Below, in pieces: positions 44,220 to 53,727 of a DNA stretch of 64,000 bases. A model generated the notes under the pieces. That model saw only the letters and a list, made by a program, of their open reading frames with translations, searched no databases and was not told the DNA's origin. Every line of letters starts with the position of its first letter. The stretch's first letter is position 1. The translations under genes and the position numbers were made by a program. This DNA comes from Cellulophaga sp. L1A9. GTDB taxonomy: Bacteria > Bacteroidota > Bacteroidia > Flavobacteriales > Flavobacteriaceae. Where the stretch lies: NCBI RefSeq assembly GCF_009797025.1, contig NZ_CP047027.1, positions 3,162,001-3,226,000 on the forward strand, given 5' to 3'.

Positions 44220-45998
44220 TTAGTTAGACTTTTTTAGCGCGGCTTTACTAGCACTTTTCTTTTTAGTAGTAGAGATGGTCGTATTTGTAGGTAGGTTATT
44301 TACAGGGTCTGATGAATTCTTACTGCGCTGCTCCTCTTCTGCATCTATATCAATAGGATTTTCAATCCCTTGAATCACGACAAGCTTAACGTTATTATCA
44401 TCTTCATCAAAAATATCTTCTTTGGTCATGATACGTTCATCACCACGCCAAACCATACCCTTTAAGATTCTTAATTCTTCTTCTAAATCTTTTTCAGGAA
44501 AAATACTTCCATCAGGATCTACGTAGAACGTCAGGTCTTCTACCTCATTTTCGTTAAAGGTGATGTTAATTTTACTGCAGATAGTTTTATTGATACCAAT
44601 GAGTTCTTGATCATCATTATACATCCAGTAGACCACTTCGGTATTCCCAATTAAATCTACTTCATCTAAAGTGTTTTCAATAAATTTACCATATAAATCA
44701 ATGCCTTTTGCCTGATTGTATCCTGTTTTTCCTATGGTATCCGAAGAGACAATAAAAGCATTTTTTATTACTTTTAAAGAATCTAGTTTTTCTGTTTTTA
44801 AATCTGAAATCAAATGAATACTATCTCCGGTCATTTGATTTTCACCATTCCATATTACGGGATAATACTTTGGCCAGGATATTTCTTTTACGTCTTTAGG
44901 AATTTTTTTTCCAATAAGTTGGGTTAACCCTGTAGCTTCTTCAACGTGAATAGAATCTGCCTTACCACTTAAATCGGTTTTATAAAATTTAGCATTTTTA
45001 AATGCCCGCATAATTCTTTTATCAGGCTTTCCCGTAATCATAAGCGTATCTCCGTGTATATAGAGGGAATCTTTTTCTACTAAACTTATAGCCACGGCTC
45101 TTTTTGTAGCAAATACAGAATCTTTGGCTTTAAAAACTTCTGCATAATGAGCACGTATAATACCATTGTTAACAGTATCTGTTATGACGATATTATTTGT
45201 TGCGGAAGCATATTCTTTTGCTTTGTTGAAATACACGCTGTCACCAACAATAATTCTGTTGTTGTAATCTATCCGTGTGTTTTTAATTCCGTAACCACTT
45301 TCTATTTTGGTGTCATAAAAACCACGCTCACAATAAATTTTATACGTTTTCCCAGTTACTGTAGAAGGTCCGTACATGTAGGCATTCTTAGAAGAGGTAT
45401 AATAGTCTAACTGTTTAGAATCTACTTTGTATTCGGGGTTATCTATATGTACGCTATCTAGGAACTGATATTTTTTGGTTTCCATATAATAGCGACCTAT
45501 CTGGCTGGTAAGGGTGTTGGTTGAATCTATTACGGTACCAAAATCTTTATAGTATGCTTCTTGTTTTTCACGATCAAAACGTAGGGTGTCTGTTTCTAGT
45601 CGCATGCCTGGGTTTTGTTCTAAAATAACATTTTGCCATGCTTTCGCTAACTTTGTATTTCCGTCGTAATCAACTTTCCCACTGGTCATTTGAACAGAAT
45701 CTCCTTGTTGAAGACGAATATTACCCACGGCTTTGAGTCGGTTTTCCTTCTGATAAAATATAGCATAATCACACCATAAATCGGCACCTTGGTGTTCAAA
45801 TTGCACTTGCCTGTCATCCATACTAAATATGGAAGCGCCAGGAGCTCTAGCTTCGTCTTTAGTGAAGGTACCCCCGTAAACGATGTTTATTTGCTTGTTT
45901 TCAGCAAGTGTGTCTTGCTGTGCAAAACTGAAGGCTGAACTAAATAGGACTAAAAATAAAACAAAGAGTTTTTGCACTAGGTTTACAATTTTGCTCAA
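44220..45998 (-). CDS. OstA/LptA-like exported protein
   Basis: A 592-residue protein with a signal peptide (ending FSFAQ). It has repeated beta-jellyroll strands with the OstA-like rhythm: RLKAVGNIRLQQGDSVQMTSGKVDYDGNTKLA (here VGNIRLQQGDSVQMTSGKV), KVDSKQLDYYTSSKNAYMYG and IIRAHYAEVFKAKDSVFAT. LptA-type proteins carry lipopolysaccharide across the periplasm to LptD. The Bacteroidota version is much larger than E. coli LptA. The C-terminal 70 residues are acidic, then Lys/Ser rich. A part in LPS transport is likely but inferred. Confidence 0.88.
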   Translation of the reverse strand: MSKIVNLVQKLFVLFLVLFSSAFSFAQQDTLAENKQINIVYGGTFTKDEARAPGASIFSMDDRQVQFEHQGADLWCDYAIFYQKENRLKAVGNIRLQQGDSVQMTSGKVDYDGNTKLAKAWQNVILEQNPGMRLETDTLRFDREKQEAYYKDFGTVIDSTNTLTSQIGRYYMETKKYQFLDSVHIDNPEYKVDSKQLDYYTSSKNAYMYGPSTVTGKTYKIYCERGFYDTKIESGYGIKNTRIDYNNRIIVGDSVYFNKAKEYASATNNIVITDTVNNGIIRAHYAEVFKAKDSVFATKRAVAISLVEKDSLYIHGDTLMITGKPDKRIMRAFKNAKFYKTDLSGKADSIHVEEATGLTQLIGKKIPKDVKEISWPKYYPVIWNGENQMTGDSIHLISDLKTEKLDSLKVIKNAFIVSSDTIGKTGYNQAKGIDLYGKFIENTLDEVDLIGNTEVVYWMYNDDQELIGINKTICSKINITFNENEVEDLTFYVDPDGSIFPEKDLEEELRILKGMVWRGDERIMTKEDIFDEDDNNVKLVVIQGIENPIDIDAEEEQRSKNSSDPVNNLPTNTTISTTKKKSASKAALKKSN

Positions 45999-46230
45999 AA
46001 ATAGGGATTTTTAATACAGGCAAAAGCCCATTAGCATAAATTTAGTATTATTGGCGAATTAATAAAATTTATAACTAAAATAATAAAGACAGCTAATCAA
46101 TAATTAACTAATGAGACGTTGACAATGATCCTTAAGGATCTGTTTACGAGTATGTGCATATTTTAAGTCAAACAAACTCCTTTAATCTTAGAATACAGTA
46201 TATAAATAGGTAGCCTATGACAAGATTAAC

Positions 46231-46260
46231 TAAAAAAAAAGCCACTCGAAAGTGGCTTTT
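46231..46260 (-). terminator. Rho-independent terminator of purA
   Basis: GCCACT (46241-46246) pairs with AGTGGC (46251-46256) around CGAA, with A run before and T run after. On the minus strand it gives a stem and T-tract just after the purA stop at 46265. Confidence 0.9.
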
Positions 46261-46264
46261 AAAT

Positions 46265-47536
46265 TTATCTGTGTATCGTTTGTGTCCTGTCTGGACCTAC
46301 CGAAACTATTTTTATAGGCACTTCTAATTCTTTTTCTAAAAAGTCAATGTATTCATTCAACGCTTTAGGGAATTGATCTTCAGAAGTCATTTTCGTTAAA
46401 TCTTCATTCCAACCATTCATTTCTTTATAAATAGGCGTTATATTTTCTGCATCTATATTATATGGGAAATGGGTGATAGTTTCTCCTTTGTAATTGTATG
46501 CTGTACATACTTTCAGTTTTTCAAAACCGCTAAGTACATCGCCTTTCATCATCATTAACTCGGTAACACCATTAATTTGAACGGCATACTTTAAAGCGAC
46601 TAAATCTAGCCATCCGCAACGTCTTGGTCTACCTGTAGTAGCACCAAATTCATTACCAACTCTACCCATAGTTTCACCATCAGCATCAAATAATTCAGTA
46701 GGAAAAGGTCCGCTACCCACACGAGTGGTATACGCTTTAAAAATACCTTTTACATCACCTATCTGATTTGGAGCAACTCCTAATCCAGTGCAAGCACCAG
46801 CGGCTGTAGTGTTAGAAGAGGTCACAAATGGATAGGTACCAAAATCAATATCTAACAGCGATCCTTGAGCTCCTTCAGCTAATATTTTTTTACCTTCTTT
46901 TTGTGCTTTAAACAAGTATTCTTCACTGTCAATAAAGGTAAGTTCTTTTAAAGCTTCTACGGCTTTGAAAAAATCTGCTTCCAGTTCAGGTAAATCATAC
47001 TGAATATCTACATTGTAGAAGTCAATCATGGCTTCATGCTTGTCAGCAAGTGCACGATATTTTTCTTTCCAATCTGCAAATTCAAGATCGCCAATACGCA
47101 TTCCGTTTCTACCAGTTTTGTCCATATATGTTGGACCAATACCTTTTAATGTAGAACCGATTTTTGCTTTTCCTTTAGCTGTTTCAGAAGCTGCATCTAG
47201 CAAGCGGTGCGTTGGTAATATTAAATGTGCTTTTCTTGAGATTAATAAAATAGATTTAATATCAAGATTAAACTGTTTTAAATTGTCGAGTTCTTTTTGG
47301 AAAATGACAGGGTCTATTACCACACCATTTCCAACAATATTCATTGCACCTTTATGAAATATCCCTGATGGTATTGTATGTAAAACATGTTTAATACCAT
47401 CAAATTCTAACGTGTGCCCTGCGTTTGGACCTCCCTGAAAACGAGCTATGATATCGTAATCTTGAGTAAGTACATCAACAATTTTTCCTTTTCCTTCGTC
47501 TCCCCATTGAAGCCCAAGTAGTAAATCTACTGCCAT
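46265..47536 (-). CDS. purA: Adenylosuccinate synthetase
   Basis: A 423-residue enzyme that makes adenylosuccinate from IMP, aspartate and GTP, the first committed step to AMP. The N-terminal WGDEGKGK (residues 11-18, catalytic Asp13), PNAGHTLEFDG, GIGPTYMDKTGRNGMR, AQGSLLDIDFGTYPFVTSS, TRVGSGPFPTE and GRPRRCGWLD are all intact. Length is typical. It starts 12 bases after the Fur-family gene and ends in a terminator. RelA-type alarmone synthesis lies two genes upstream; ppGpp is a known PurA inhibitor in several bacteria. Confidence 0.98.
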   Translation of the reverse strand: MAVDLLLGLQWGDEGKGKIVDVLTQDYDIIARFQGGPNAGHTLEFDGIKHVLHTIPSGIFHKGAMNIVGNGVVIDPVIFQKELDNLKQFNLDIKSILLISRKAHLILPTHRLLDAASETAKGKAKIGSTLKGIGPTYMDKTGRNGMRIGDLEFADWKEKYRALADKHEAMIDFYNVDIQYDLPELEADFFKAVEALKELTFIDSEEYLFKAQKEGKKILAEGAQGSLLDIDFGTYPFVTSSNTTAAGACTGLGVAPNQIGDVKGIFKAYTTRVGSGPFPTELFDADGETMGRVGNEFGATTGRPRRCGWLDLVALKYAVQINGVTELMMMKGDVLSGFEKLKVCTAYNYKGETITHFPYNIDAENITPIYKEMNGWNEDLTKMTSEDQFPKALNEYIDFLEKELEVPIKIVSVGPDRTQTIHR

Positions 47537-47548
47537 TAGTGTATTTCG

Positions 47549-48019
47549 TTAGTTGTTTTTATTATCGTCGTTGTTTTCTACTTTTTTATTTTTAACCCCA
47601 TAAAAATAGAGCGAATGATTCGTTATTTTGATATCAAACACTTCTTCTATGGTTTTTTTGATAGATTGAATACGTGGATCACAAAACTCCATCACTTCAC
47701 CAGTATCCGTAAGAATTACGTGATCATGTTGCCGATCGAAATATGATTTCTCATATTGCGCTTGATTCTTCCCAAACTGGTGTTTACGTACCAATTTACA
47801 ATCCAATAAAAGTTCAATGGTGTTGTATAAAGTAGCGCGACTTACCCGATAGTTTTTATTTTTCATATTGATGTATAAGCTCTCAATATCAAAATGTTCT
47901 TCGCTATCGTAAATTTCTTGGAGTATAGCGTATCGTTCAGGTGTTTTTCGGTGCCCGTTTTCCTCTAAAAATTTTGTAAAGACATTTTTTACGATGTCTT
48001 GGTTCTTGTTATTGCTCAT
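47549..48019 (-). CDS. Fur-family transcriptional regulator
   Basis: A 156-residue Fur/PerR-type protein: winged helix with [24 protein letters not shown] and [20 protein letters not shown], then the dimerisation part with [18 protein letters not shown]. The HDH metal-site residues are present. The paired CxxC structural zinc motifs of Fur and PerR are absent: only Cys in EFCDP and in LDCK remain. The sensed metal or peroxide cannot be assigned. It lies between relA and purA with short gaps (43 and 12 bases). Confidence 0.9.
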   Translation of the reverse strand: MSNNKNQDIVKNVFTKFLEENGHRKTPERYAILQEIYDSEEHFDIESLYINMKNKNYRVSRATLYNTIELLLDCKLVRKHQFGKNQAQYEKSYFDRQHDHVILTDTGEVMEFCDPRIQSIKKTIEEVFDIKITNHSLYFYGVKNKKVENNDDNKNN

Positions 48020-48062
48020 AAGAACTTTTGCATCATTCAGGTTACAAATGTACAGCTAAAAT

Positions 48063-50270
48063 TTAAATTCTAGTTACTTTGTCTATACCGTTAATGCCCT
48101 TTAAATTGTTGATAAGTTTTTTTAATATTTCGTTATTCTTAACGACAACTGTTATTTTTCCTTTAAACGTGCCGCCGTCTGTACTAAAATTAATGTTACG
48201 CATATTCACGTGCATGTTCCCTGAAATAACCTCAGTAATATCGCTTACTAAACCTAAATTATCAATTCCTGTGAGGTTAATTTCTGCTGTGAATTCTTGC
48301 TGACTAGAATCAATCCATTTTGCACTTATAATTCGGTATGCATAGTTAGATTGAAGAGAAATGGCATTAGGGCATGTTTTAGCATGTACCTTAATTCCTT
48401 CATTAATACTTAAAAAACCAAACACATTATCACCTGGAATAGGATTACAACAAGGCGACATTTTGTAAGGTAATTTTTCCTCTTCTTTGCCAAAAACAAG
48501 CAAATCATATTTAGAGGTAATCTCGTCCTTGTCTACGTCGTCTAAAGTTTGTGGCCTACGAATTCTATTCTTAAAAAAGTTAATAAAAGCATTGCTGTCA
48601 GAAGCACTATAGTCCTTTATCTTCTGATTGTCTATAGCGCCTATGCCTACTCTGTAAAATAAATCTAAACTTGTTTTTAATTTAAAGTAAAGCACCATTT
48701 TATTGATAGTGTCTTCCGAAAAATTAATCTTTTGTGATTTTAATTTTCTTCTTAAAATCTCTTTCCCTTCTAATGCAACACTCTTCTTCTCTTCGCGTAA
48801 AGTAGATTTAATTTTAGACCTAGCGCGGGCAGTAGTCGCATAATCCAACCAACTTTGGTTGGGTTGTGCATTTTCGGAAGTAATAATTTCTACTTGATCA
48901 CCACTATTTAATGTGGTGTTTAAAGGGACAAGTTTTCCATTGACTTTTGCCCCACGAGTGTGCATGCCAACTTCTGTATGTATATTGAATGCAAAATCTA
49001 ATGGGGTAGAATTTTTAGGTAAGGACTTTAATTCTCCCTTCGGAGTAAAAACAAAAATCTCCTTTGAGTACAAATTCAGTTTAAATTCTTCAACAAAATC
49101 TACGGCATTAGTGTTTGCGTTTTCTAATGCTTCTTGTAATTTGTTTAGCCAATCTTCAATCCCTATCTCTTTTTGATTTCCATGCTTGTATTTATAATGC
49201 GCAGCATAGCCTTTCTCTGCAATTTCATGCATTCGCTCACTTCTAATCTGTACTTCTACCCATTTGCCCATTGGTCCCATAACGGTAATGTGTAAAGCTT
49301 CATACCCTGTAGATTTTGGAGATGAAATCCAATCTCTTAAACGTACGGGGTTAGGGGTAAAGTGATCTGTTACAATAGAATAAATTTTCCAAGCCAAAAA
49401 CTTTTCGTTTGGTTTGTCTGACTTGTAGATAATACGAATGGCAAATTTATCATAGATCTCATCAAAGGTGACACTCTGCGCTACCATTTTCTTCCGGATA
49501 GAATAAATGGATTTCATACGTCCTTTTATCGTGTAATTAAGTCCTTCTTTATCTAAAGAATCACTAATTACTCCGGAGAAATTTTCTATATATTCTTTTT
49601 GTTCCTCTTTAGTTTCCTCAATTTTACCTAAAATGTCATTGTAGACTTCTGGCTCTGTATATTTTAAACTTAAATCTTCAAGTTCATTTTTTATATTATA
49701 TAGTCCTATTCTATGTGCTAAAGGAGCGTATATGTAAAGTGTTTCGGAAGCTATTTTTACTTGCTTATACTCTGGCATTGAATCCATCGTAAGCATATTG
49801 TGGTAACGATCGGCAATTTTAATAATGATTACTCTAATGTCATCATTAAGCGTTAATAACATCTTTCTAAAATTTTCTGCCTGTTGCGATATGTTCATAT
49901 CTTTTTTCAGGTGGGCAATTTTAGTAAGGCCATCTACAATACGAGCAACACTCTCGCCGAACATCCGTTCAATATCATCCAAAGTGTATTCCGTATCTTC
50001 TACTACATCATGCAATAAAGCAGAAGCAATAGAAACGGCATCCAAGCCAATTTCAGAAGCGACAATTTTAGCAACAGCAATAGGGTGAAAGATGTAGGCT
50101 TCACCAGATTTTCTTCGCTGATCTTTATGAGCATCAACAGCAGTATCAAATGCACTTCGGATAAGTTTTTTATCCTCATCGGTAAGCGTTTGATAACTGA
50201 TACGGAGCAATTCTTTATACTGCTTCGCAATCTGTTTATTTTCTTTTTCTATATCAGCTTCTGTCATCAT
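48063..50270 (-). CDS. RelA/SpoT bifunctional (p)ppGpp synthetase/hydrolase
   Basis: A 735-residue long RSH protein. The HD hydrolase domain has FHPIAVAKIVA and LLHDVVEDTEYT (His87, Asp88). The synthetase domain (about 235-350) includes IYDKFAIRIIYKS and SSPKSTGYEALH. A TGS domain follows (VFTPKGELKSLPKNSTPLDFAF), then a zinc-finger-like MSPCCNPIPGDNVFGF and a C-terminal ACT domain. The intact HD motif means it can also degrade ppGpp, so it is a Rel/SpoT type enzyme rather than a pure RelA. It sits upstream of fur-like and purA genes. Confidence 0.97.
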   Translation of the reverse strand: MMTEADIEKENKQIAKQYKELLRISYQTLTDEDKKLIRSAFDTAVDAHKDQRRKSGEAYIFHPIAVAKIVASEIGLDAVSIASALLHDVVEDTEYTLDDIERMFGESVARIVDGLTKIAHLKKDMNISQQAENFRKMLLTLNDDIRVIIIKIADRYHNMLTMDSMPEYKQVKIASETLYIYAPLAHRIGLYNIKNELEDLSLKYTEPEVYNDILGKIEETKEEQKEYIENFSGVISDSLDKEGLNYTIKGRMKSIYSIRKKMVAQSVTFDEIYDKFAIRIIYKSDKPNEKFLAWKIYSIVTDHFTPNPVRLRDWISSPKSTGYEALHITVMGPMGKWVEVQIRSERMHEIAEKGYAAHYKYKHGNQKEIGIEDWLNKLQEALENANTNAVDFVEEFKLNLYSKEIFVFTPKGELKSLPKNSTPLDFAFNIHTEVGMHTRGAKVNGKLVPLNTTLNSGDQVEIITSENAQPNQSWLDYATTARARSKIKSTLREEKKSVALEGKEILRRKLKSQKINFSEDTINKMVLYFKLKTSLDLFYRVGIGAIDNQKIKDYSASDSNAFINFFKNRIRRPQTLDDVDKDEITSKYDLLVFGKEEEKLPYKMSPCCNPIPGDNVFGFLSINEGIKVHAKTCPNAISLQSNYAYRIISAKWIDSSQQEFTAEINLTGIDNLGLVSDITEVISGNMHVNMRNINFSTDGGTFKGKITVVVKNNEILKKLINNLKGINGIDKVTRI

Positions 50271-50311
50271 ATCTTAAATTTAATACAATCCTTTTAACTA
50301 TCCTACAAAAA

Positions 50312-51544
50312 CTATGCCTTTAGGTTTTTAATTCTGGCAATTAATGGAGGATGGGAATAATGCATGAAAACATAGGCAGGGTGGGGGGTAAGATTACTCA
50401 AACTATTTTTTGATAATTTTTTAAGGGAGGTAATTAATGGGGTGGCAGAAAACGTGTTTTTAGCAAAATCATCTGCTTGGTATTCAAATTTCCGAGATAA
50501 AATATTCATAACTAACCCGGTGATTTCAGAAATGGGACTGTATAAAATTCCGAAGCCAATTAATGCGGCATGAAAACTAGGAATGCTAACGCCAATAGCC
50601 AAAGAAACCTCAGGGGTATTTACAAAAAAGGATAATATAAATAAGGTGAATCCTGTTAATAAAATACTGCTAATTAGGTTGAAAATGATGTGTTTGCGCT
50701 TATAATGGCCAACTTCGTGCGCTAAAACGGCAACAATTTCATCTTCGTTTAAATCGTTAATTAGGGTGTCATATAGGGTTACTCTTTTTTCTTTGCCAAA
50801 ACCAGAAAAATAGGCATTTGCTTTTGTAGATCTTTTTGAGCCATCAATCACGAAAATATTATTAAGTTCAAAACCTACTTTTTGTGCATAGGTTTCAATT
50901 TTAGTTTTTAAGGTACCTTCTTCTAATGGCGTTTGTTTGTTAAATAACGGAACAATTAATTTGCTGTAAAAAAGATTCATAACTAAGGCGAAAACAGCCA
51001 TTAATCCCCAGGCATATATCCAAAAATTAGTACCGGCCCAATTAAAAAACCAAATAAATAAAGAGATTATGACACCTCCTAAAACAGTTGTCATTAACCA
51101 TCCTTTTAATTTATCTAAAAAAAATAATTTAGGGGTAGTTTTATTAAATCCGAATTTCTCTTCAATCACAAATGTTGAATAGTAGCTAAAAGGAGTGGTG
51201 ATGATATCACTTCCAATCATTATGATGCCAAAAAAGAGTAAAGCAATAATAATGTTATTGTTGGAGAATGTTCGAGCAAGAGTATCGATATAGTCAAAAC
51301 CTCCAAAAATTATAAATGATAAGGTTAGAACAACTGAAAAACTAGAAGTTATAAGTCCAAATTTATAGTTGGTTGCTTTGTAATCTTGAGATTTTTGATA
51401 TTCTTCAGCGTCAAAGACATCATTCAGTTCTGCTGGGATAGGATCTTTATAGCGTTTGGCATTTAGGTAGTCTAAAGTAGTTTCAAGTATAAACTGAAGA
51501 CTTACAATGGCAATTATAAGATAAAATAATAGGTTGGCGGTCAT
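50312..51544 (-). CDS. M48-family zinc metalloprotease (CAAX prenyl protease 1/Ste24-like)
   Basis: A 410-residue multi-pass membrane protein with the zinc motif HEVGH (276-280, in VAVLAHEVGHYKRKH) and the third ligand Glu in KFEYQADDFAK. The N-terminal FDAEEYQKSQDYKATNYKFG and FGFNKTTPKLFFLDKLK are characteristic of the Ste24-like branch rather than HtpX. Bacterial members probably take part in membrane-protein quality control; CAAX processing is not expected. About seven transmembrane helices. It follows the methyltransferase by 27 bases. Confidence 0.93.
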   Translation of the reverse strand: MTANLLFYLIIAIVSLQFILETTLDYLNAKRYKDPIPAELNDVFDAEEYQKSQDYKATNYKFGLITSSFSVVLTLSFIIFGGFDYIDTLARTFSNNNIIIALLFFGIIMIGSDIITTPFSYYSTFVIEEKFGFNKTTPKLFFLDKLKGWLMTTVLGGVIISLFIWFFNWAGTNFWIYAWGLMAVFALVMNLFYSKLIVPLFNKQTPLEEGTLKTKIETYAQKVGFELNNIFVIDGSKRSTKANAYFSGFGKEKRVTLYDTLINDLNEDEIVAVLAHEVGHYKRKHIIFNLISSILLTGFTLFILSFFVNTPEVSLAIGVSIPSFHAALIGFGILYSPISEITGLVMNILSRKFEYQADDFAKNTFSATPLITSLKKLSKNSLSNLTPHPAYVFMHYSHPPLIARIKNLKA

Positions 51545-51571
51545 TTGGTATATTGGTTGTTAGCTTTGTTT

Positions 51572-52381
51572 TTACAAACCTCTTTGTCTTTTGGCTTCGA
51601 AAATTAAAATAGCAGCAGAAACAGAAACATTCATAGAGTCTATTTCTCCTTCCATAGGAATAATAATGTTCTGAGTAGCATTTTCTAACCATTCTTCAGA
51701 GAGTCCCGTAGCTTCCGTGCCTACCACAATCGCAGAAGAAGTTTTAAAATTAGTACTCGTATATGCCTTTGAAGCGGTTAATGCTGCACAGAAAATATTA
51801 ATGTTGTTTTCTTTTAAAAACGCAATAATTTCTGTGGTGTTGCCCATGGCAATAGCATTTGTAAAAACACAGCCTACACTTGACCGTATAATATTAGGAT
51901 TGTATAAGTCGGTTTTTGGGTTTGCTATGATTACAGCGTCAAGGTTTGCGGCATCTGCCGTTCTCAATAAAGCCCCAATATTACCAGGTTTCTCTGGCGC
52001 TTCTGCTACTAAAATAAGCGGGTTTTTATTTTTGAATTTCAATTCACTTAAATTGTGAACTTTGGCTTTGGCTAGTGCTAAGATACCTTCTGTAGTTTCA
52101 CGATAAGCAATTTTTTGATAGACCTCTTTAGAAACACTAATTAACTCCGGGGAATGATTTAATGTCGCTGTTAAGGCTTCTATTTTGGCTTCGGAAAATA
52201 AATCTTCAGCATAAAAAACAGTTTCAATAGTGTAAAGACCTTTAAGAGCCAATTCAAATTCTCGGATGCCTTCAAGGATGAAAACCCCTGTTTTTTTTCG
52301 CTCACGTGATTTGTCTTTTAAAACTAGAACATTCTTAATGAGGGCATTTTGAAGACTGCTAATGTGTTTGGTTGAATTCAT
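51572..52381 (-). CDS. TrmH (SPOUT) family RNA 2'-O-methyltransferase
   Basis: A 269-residue protein with a short N-terminal substrate-binding part (LQNALIKNVLVLKDKSRERKK, FILEGIREF) and a SPOUT knot domain: APEKPGNIGALLRTADAANLDAV (seen as EKPGNIGALLRTADA), NIIRSSVGCVF, IVVGTEATGLSEEWL and IPMEGEIDSMNVSVSAAILIFE. The motif-3 sequence is typical of TrmH/RlmB-like enzymes, which use S-adenosylmethionine to methylate ribose in tRNA or rRNA. The target nucleotide is not known. Confidence 0.94.
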   Translation of the reverse strand: MNSTKHISSLQNALIKNVLVLKDKSRERKKTGVFILEGIREFELALKGLYTIETVFYAEDLFSEAKIEALTATLNHSPELISVSKEVYQKIAYRETTEGILALAKAKVHNLSELKFKNKNPLILVAEAPEKPGNIGALLRTADAANLDAVIIANPKTDLYNPNIIRSSVGCVFTNAIAMGNTTEIIAFLKENNINIFCAALTASKAYTSTNFKTSSAIVVGTEATGLSEEWLENATQNIIIPMEGEIDSMNVSVSAAILIFEAKRQRGL

Positions 52382-52527
52382 TGCTGCAAAAATAAACTAA
52401 TCTTAATATATCGTCCTTAAAATGTATTAAGTTAATTTGCGATAAATTAATGCAATTATTTTCAGTAACGCTTGTAATGAAGACATGTTTTTACCGACCT
52501 AGCATTTCAACCCATAAAATACATAAT

Positions 52528-53346
52528 ATGCGCTTAGTACTTATTTCGTTAGTTGTAACTCTCTTTTTCTCGTGTAAAGACACTAAAAAGAAAGAACAAA
52601 CTTCCGAACCCGTAAAGGAAACTACAGAAAAAGTTTCTGCAACAGAAAGTAAGATGGATTATCCAGAAGACTTCATGAAAGTATTAGAAGCACATGGCGG
52701 TATTGCTACATGGAAAGCTCAAAAGACCTTGACTTTTGTTAAGCCAAATGATAAAGGTTTTGAGCACTATACTATTGATTTGCATACTAGAAATGAAAAA
52801 GTAGTTTCTGAAGAAGTAGAAAGAGGAAATGAGGGAGATAAAACGTGGGTTTTAGATCCTGAGAATAATTTTAAAGGTGATGCCGTTTTTTATAAGAACT
52901 TATATTTTTATTTTTACGCGATGCCTTTTGTGTTGGCGGATAAAGGGATTAATTATACGAATACAGAAGCATTAGAAGTAGACGGGGTGTCTTACCCAGG
53001 TGTAAAAGTTAGCTTTGATCAAGGTGTAGGTACTTCGCCAAAAGATAATTACTATTTGCATTATGATCCAACAACAAACCAAATGGCTTGGCTGGGATAT
53101 ACGGTAACCTATAGAACAGGAGAGAAATCTGATAAAATCAGTTGGATTCATTATAATGATTGGACAGAGGTTTCAGGATTAAAACTACCAAAATCTATTT
53201 CTTGGCATAAAGCCGAAGGCAATAAAATTATGGATGTGGCTAAAACCGTAGTTTTTGACAATGCTACCCTTTCAGAAAAAGGAATGGAAAATGGCTATTA
53301 TGCTAAGCCAGAATCTGCTACCTATGTTACCCGTAAGGAATCTTAA
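52528..53346 (+). CDS. DUF6503-family lipoprotein
   Basis: About 272 residues from the ATG at 52528, which starts a lipoprotein signal (MRLVLISLVVTLFFSC, Cys16); a longer frame to 52450 exists but adds unconserved residues. The mature part opens with a charged linker, then EAHGGIATWKAQKTLTF, KTWVLDPENNFKGDAVFYK and DNYYLHYDPTTNQMAWLGY, as in DUF6503 proteins of Bacteroidota. Likely a LolA/LolB-like beta-sheet fold on the envelope; role unknown. It precedes the molybdenum cofactor genes by 67 bases but is probably a separate unit. Confidence 0.78.
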   Translation: MRLVLISLVVTLFFSCKDTKKKEQTSEPVKETTEKVSATESKMDYPEDFMKVLEAHGGIATWKAQKTLTFVKPNDKGFEHYTIDLHTRNEKVVSEEVERGNEGDKTWVLDPENNFKGDAVFYKNLYFYFYAMPFVLADKGINYTNTEALEVDGVSYPGVKVSFDQGVGTSPKDNYYLHYDPTTNQMAWLGYTVTYRTGEKSDKISWIHYNDWTEVSGLKLPKSISWHKAEGNKIMDVAKTVVFDNATLSEKGMENGYYAKPESATYVTRKES

Positions 53347-53413
53347 AAATATAACAGCTTAGGATTTTTATTGCGAGTGATTATCCGTAACTTTCTGCTT
53401 CAAAAATTATAAA

Positions 53414-53656
53414 ATGAAAGTTTTATTATTCGGGATAGCAAAAGACATTATTGGAGCTTCTGAGTTTGAAGTTCCTGCACAACCAAAACAACCTTCAACC
53501 GTAAAAGAGTTAAAGGATGTTTTGGTTGTTTTGTTTCCGGAATTTGACAAACTATCTTCTTTTGCGATCGCGGTAAATAGTGAATATGCAGACGAGAATG
53601 TTTTTTTGAATTCTCATGATGAGATTGCTATAATTCCTCCAGTGAGTGGGGGCTAG
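53414..53656 (+). CDS. moaD: Molybdopterin synthase small subunit (MoaD/ThiS family)
   Basis: An 80-residue ubiquitin-like protein starting MKVLLFGIAKDIIGASEFEV and ending IPPVSGG. The C-terminal Gly-Gly is adenylated by the MoeB protein and thiocarboxylated, then donates sulfur to make molybdopterin. Its partner MoaE is not found in the window. It is 71 bases ahead of moaA. Confidence 0.92.
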   Translation: MKVLLFGIAKDIIGASEFEVPAQPKQPSTVKELKDVLVVLFPEFDKLSSFAIAVNSEYADENVFLNSHDEIAIIPPVSGG

Positions 53657-53727
53657 TCCTTTAGAGTGGTTAGCAAAGTACTTTTTTTAACGTTTAATTT
53701 ATTGGTGTTTTAATACACCTTTGGCTT

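Noticed and set aside
50003..50230. Minus-strand frame of 75 codons inside the relA/spoT gene
   Set aside because: Same strand, other frame, within the conserved HD domain coding region; low-complexity Leu-rich shadow.
51483..51692. Cys- and Tyr-rich minus-strand frame overlapping the methyltransferase and protease genes
   Set aside because: It overlaps conserved ends of both neighbours and its composition is not protein-like.
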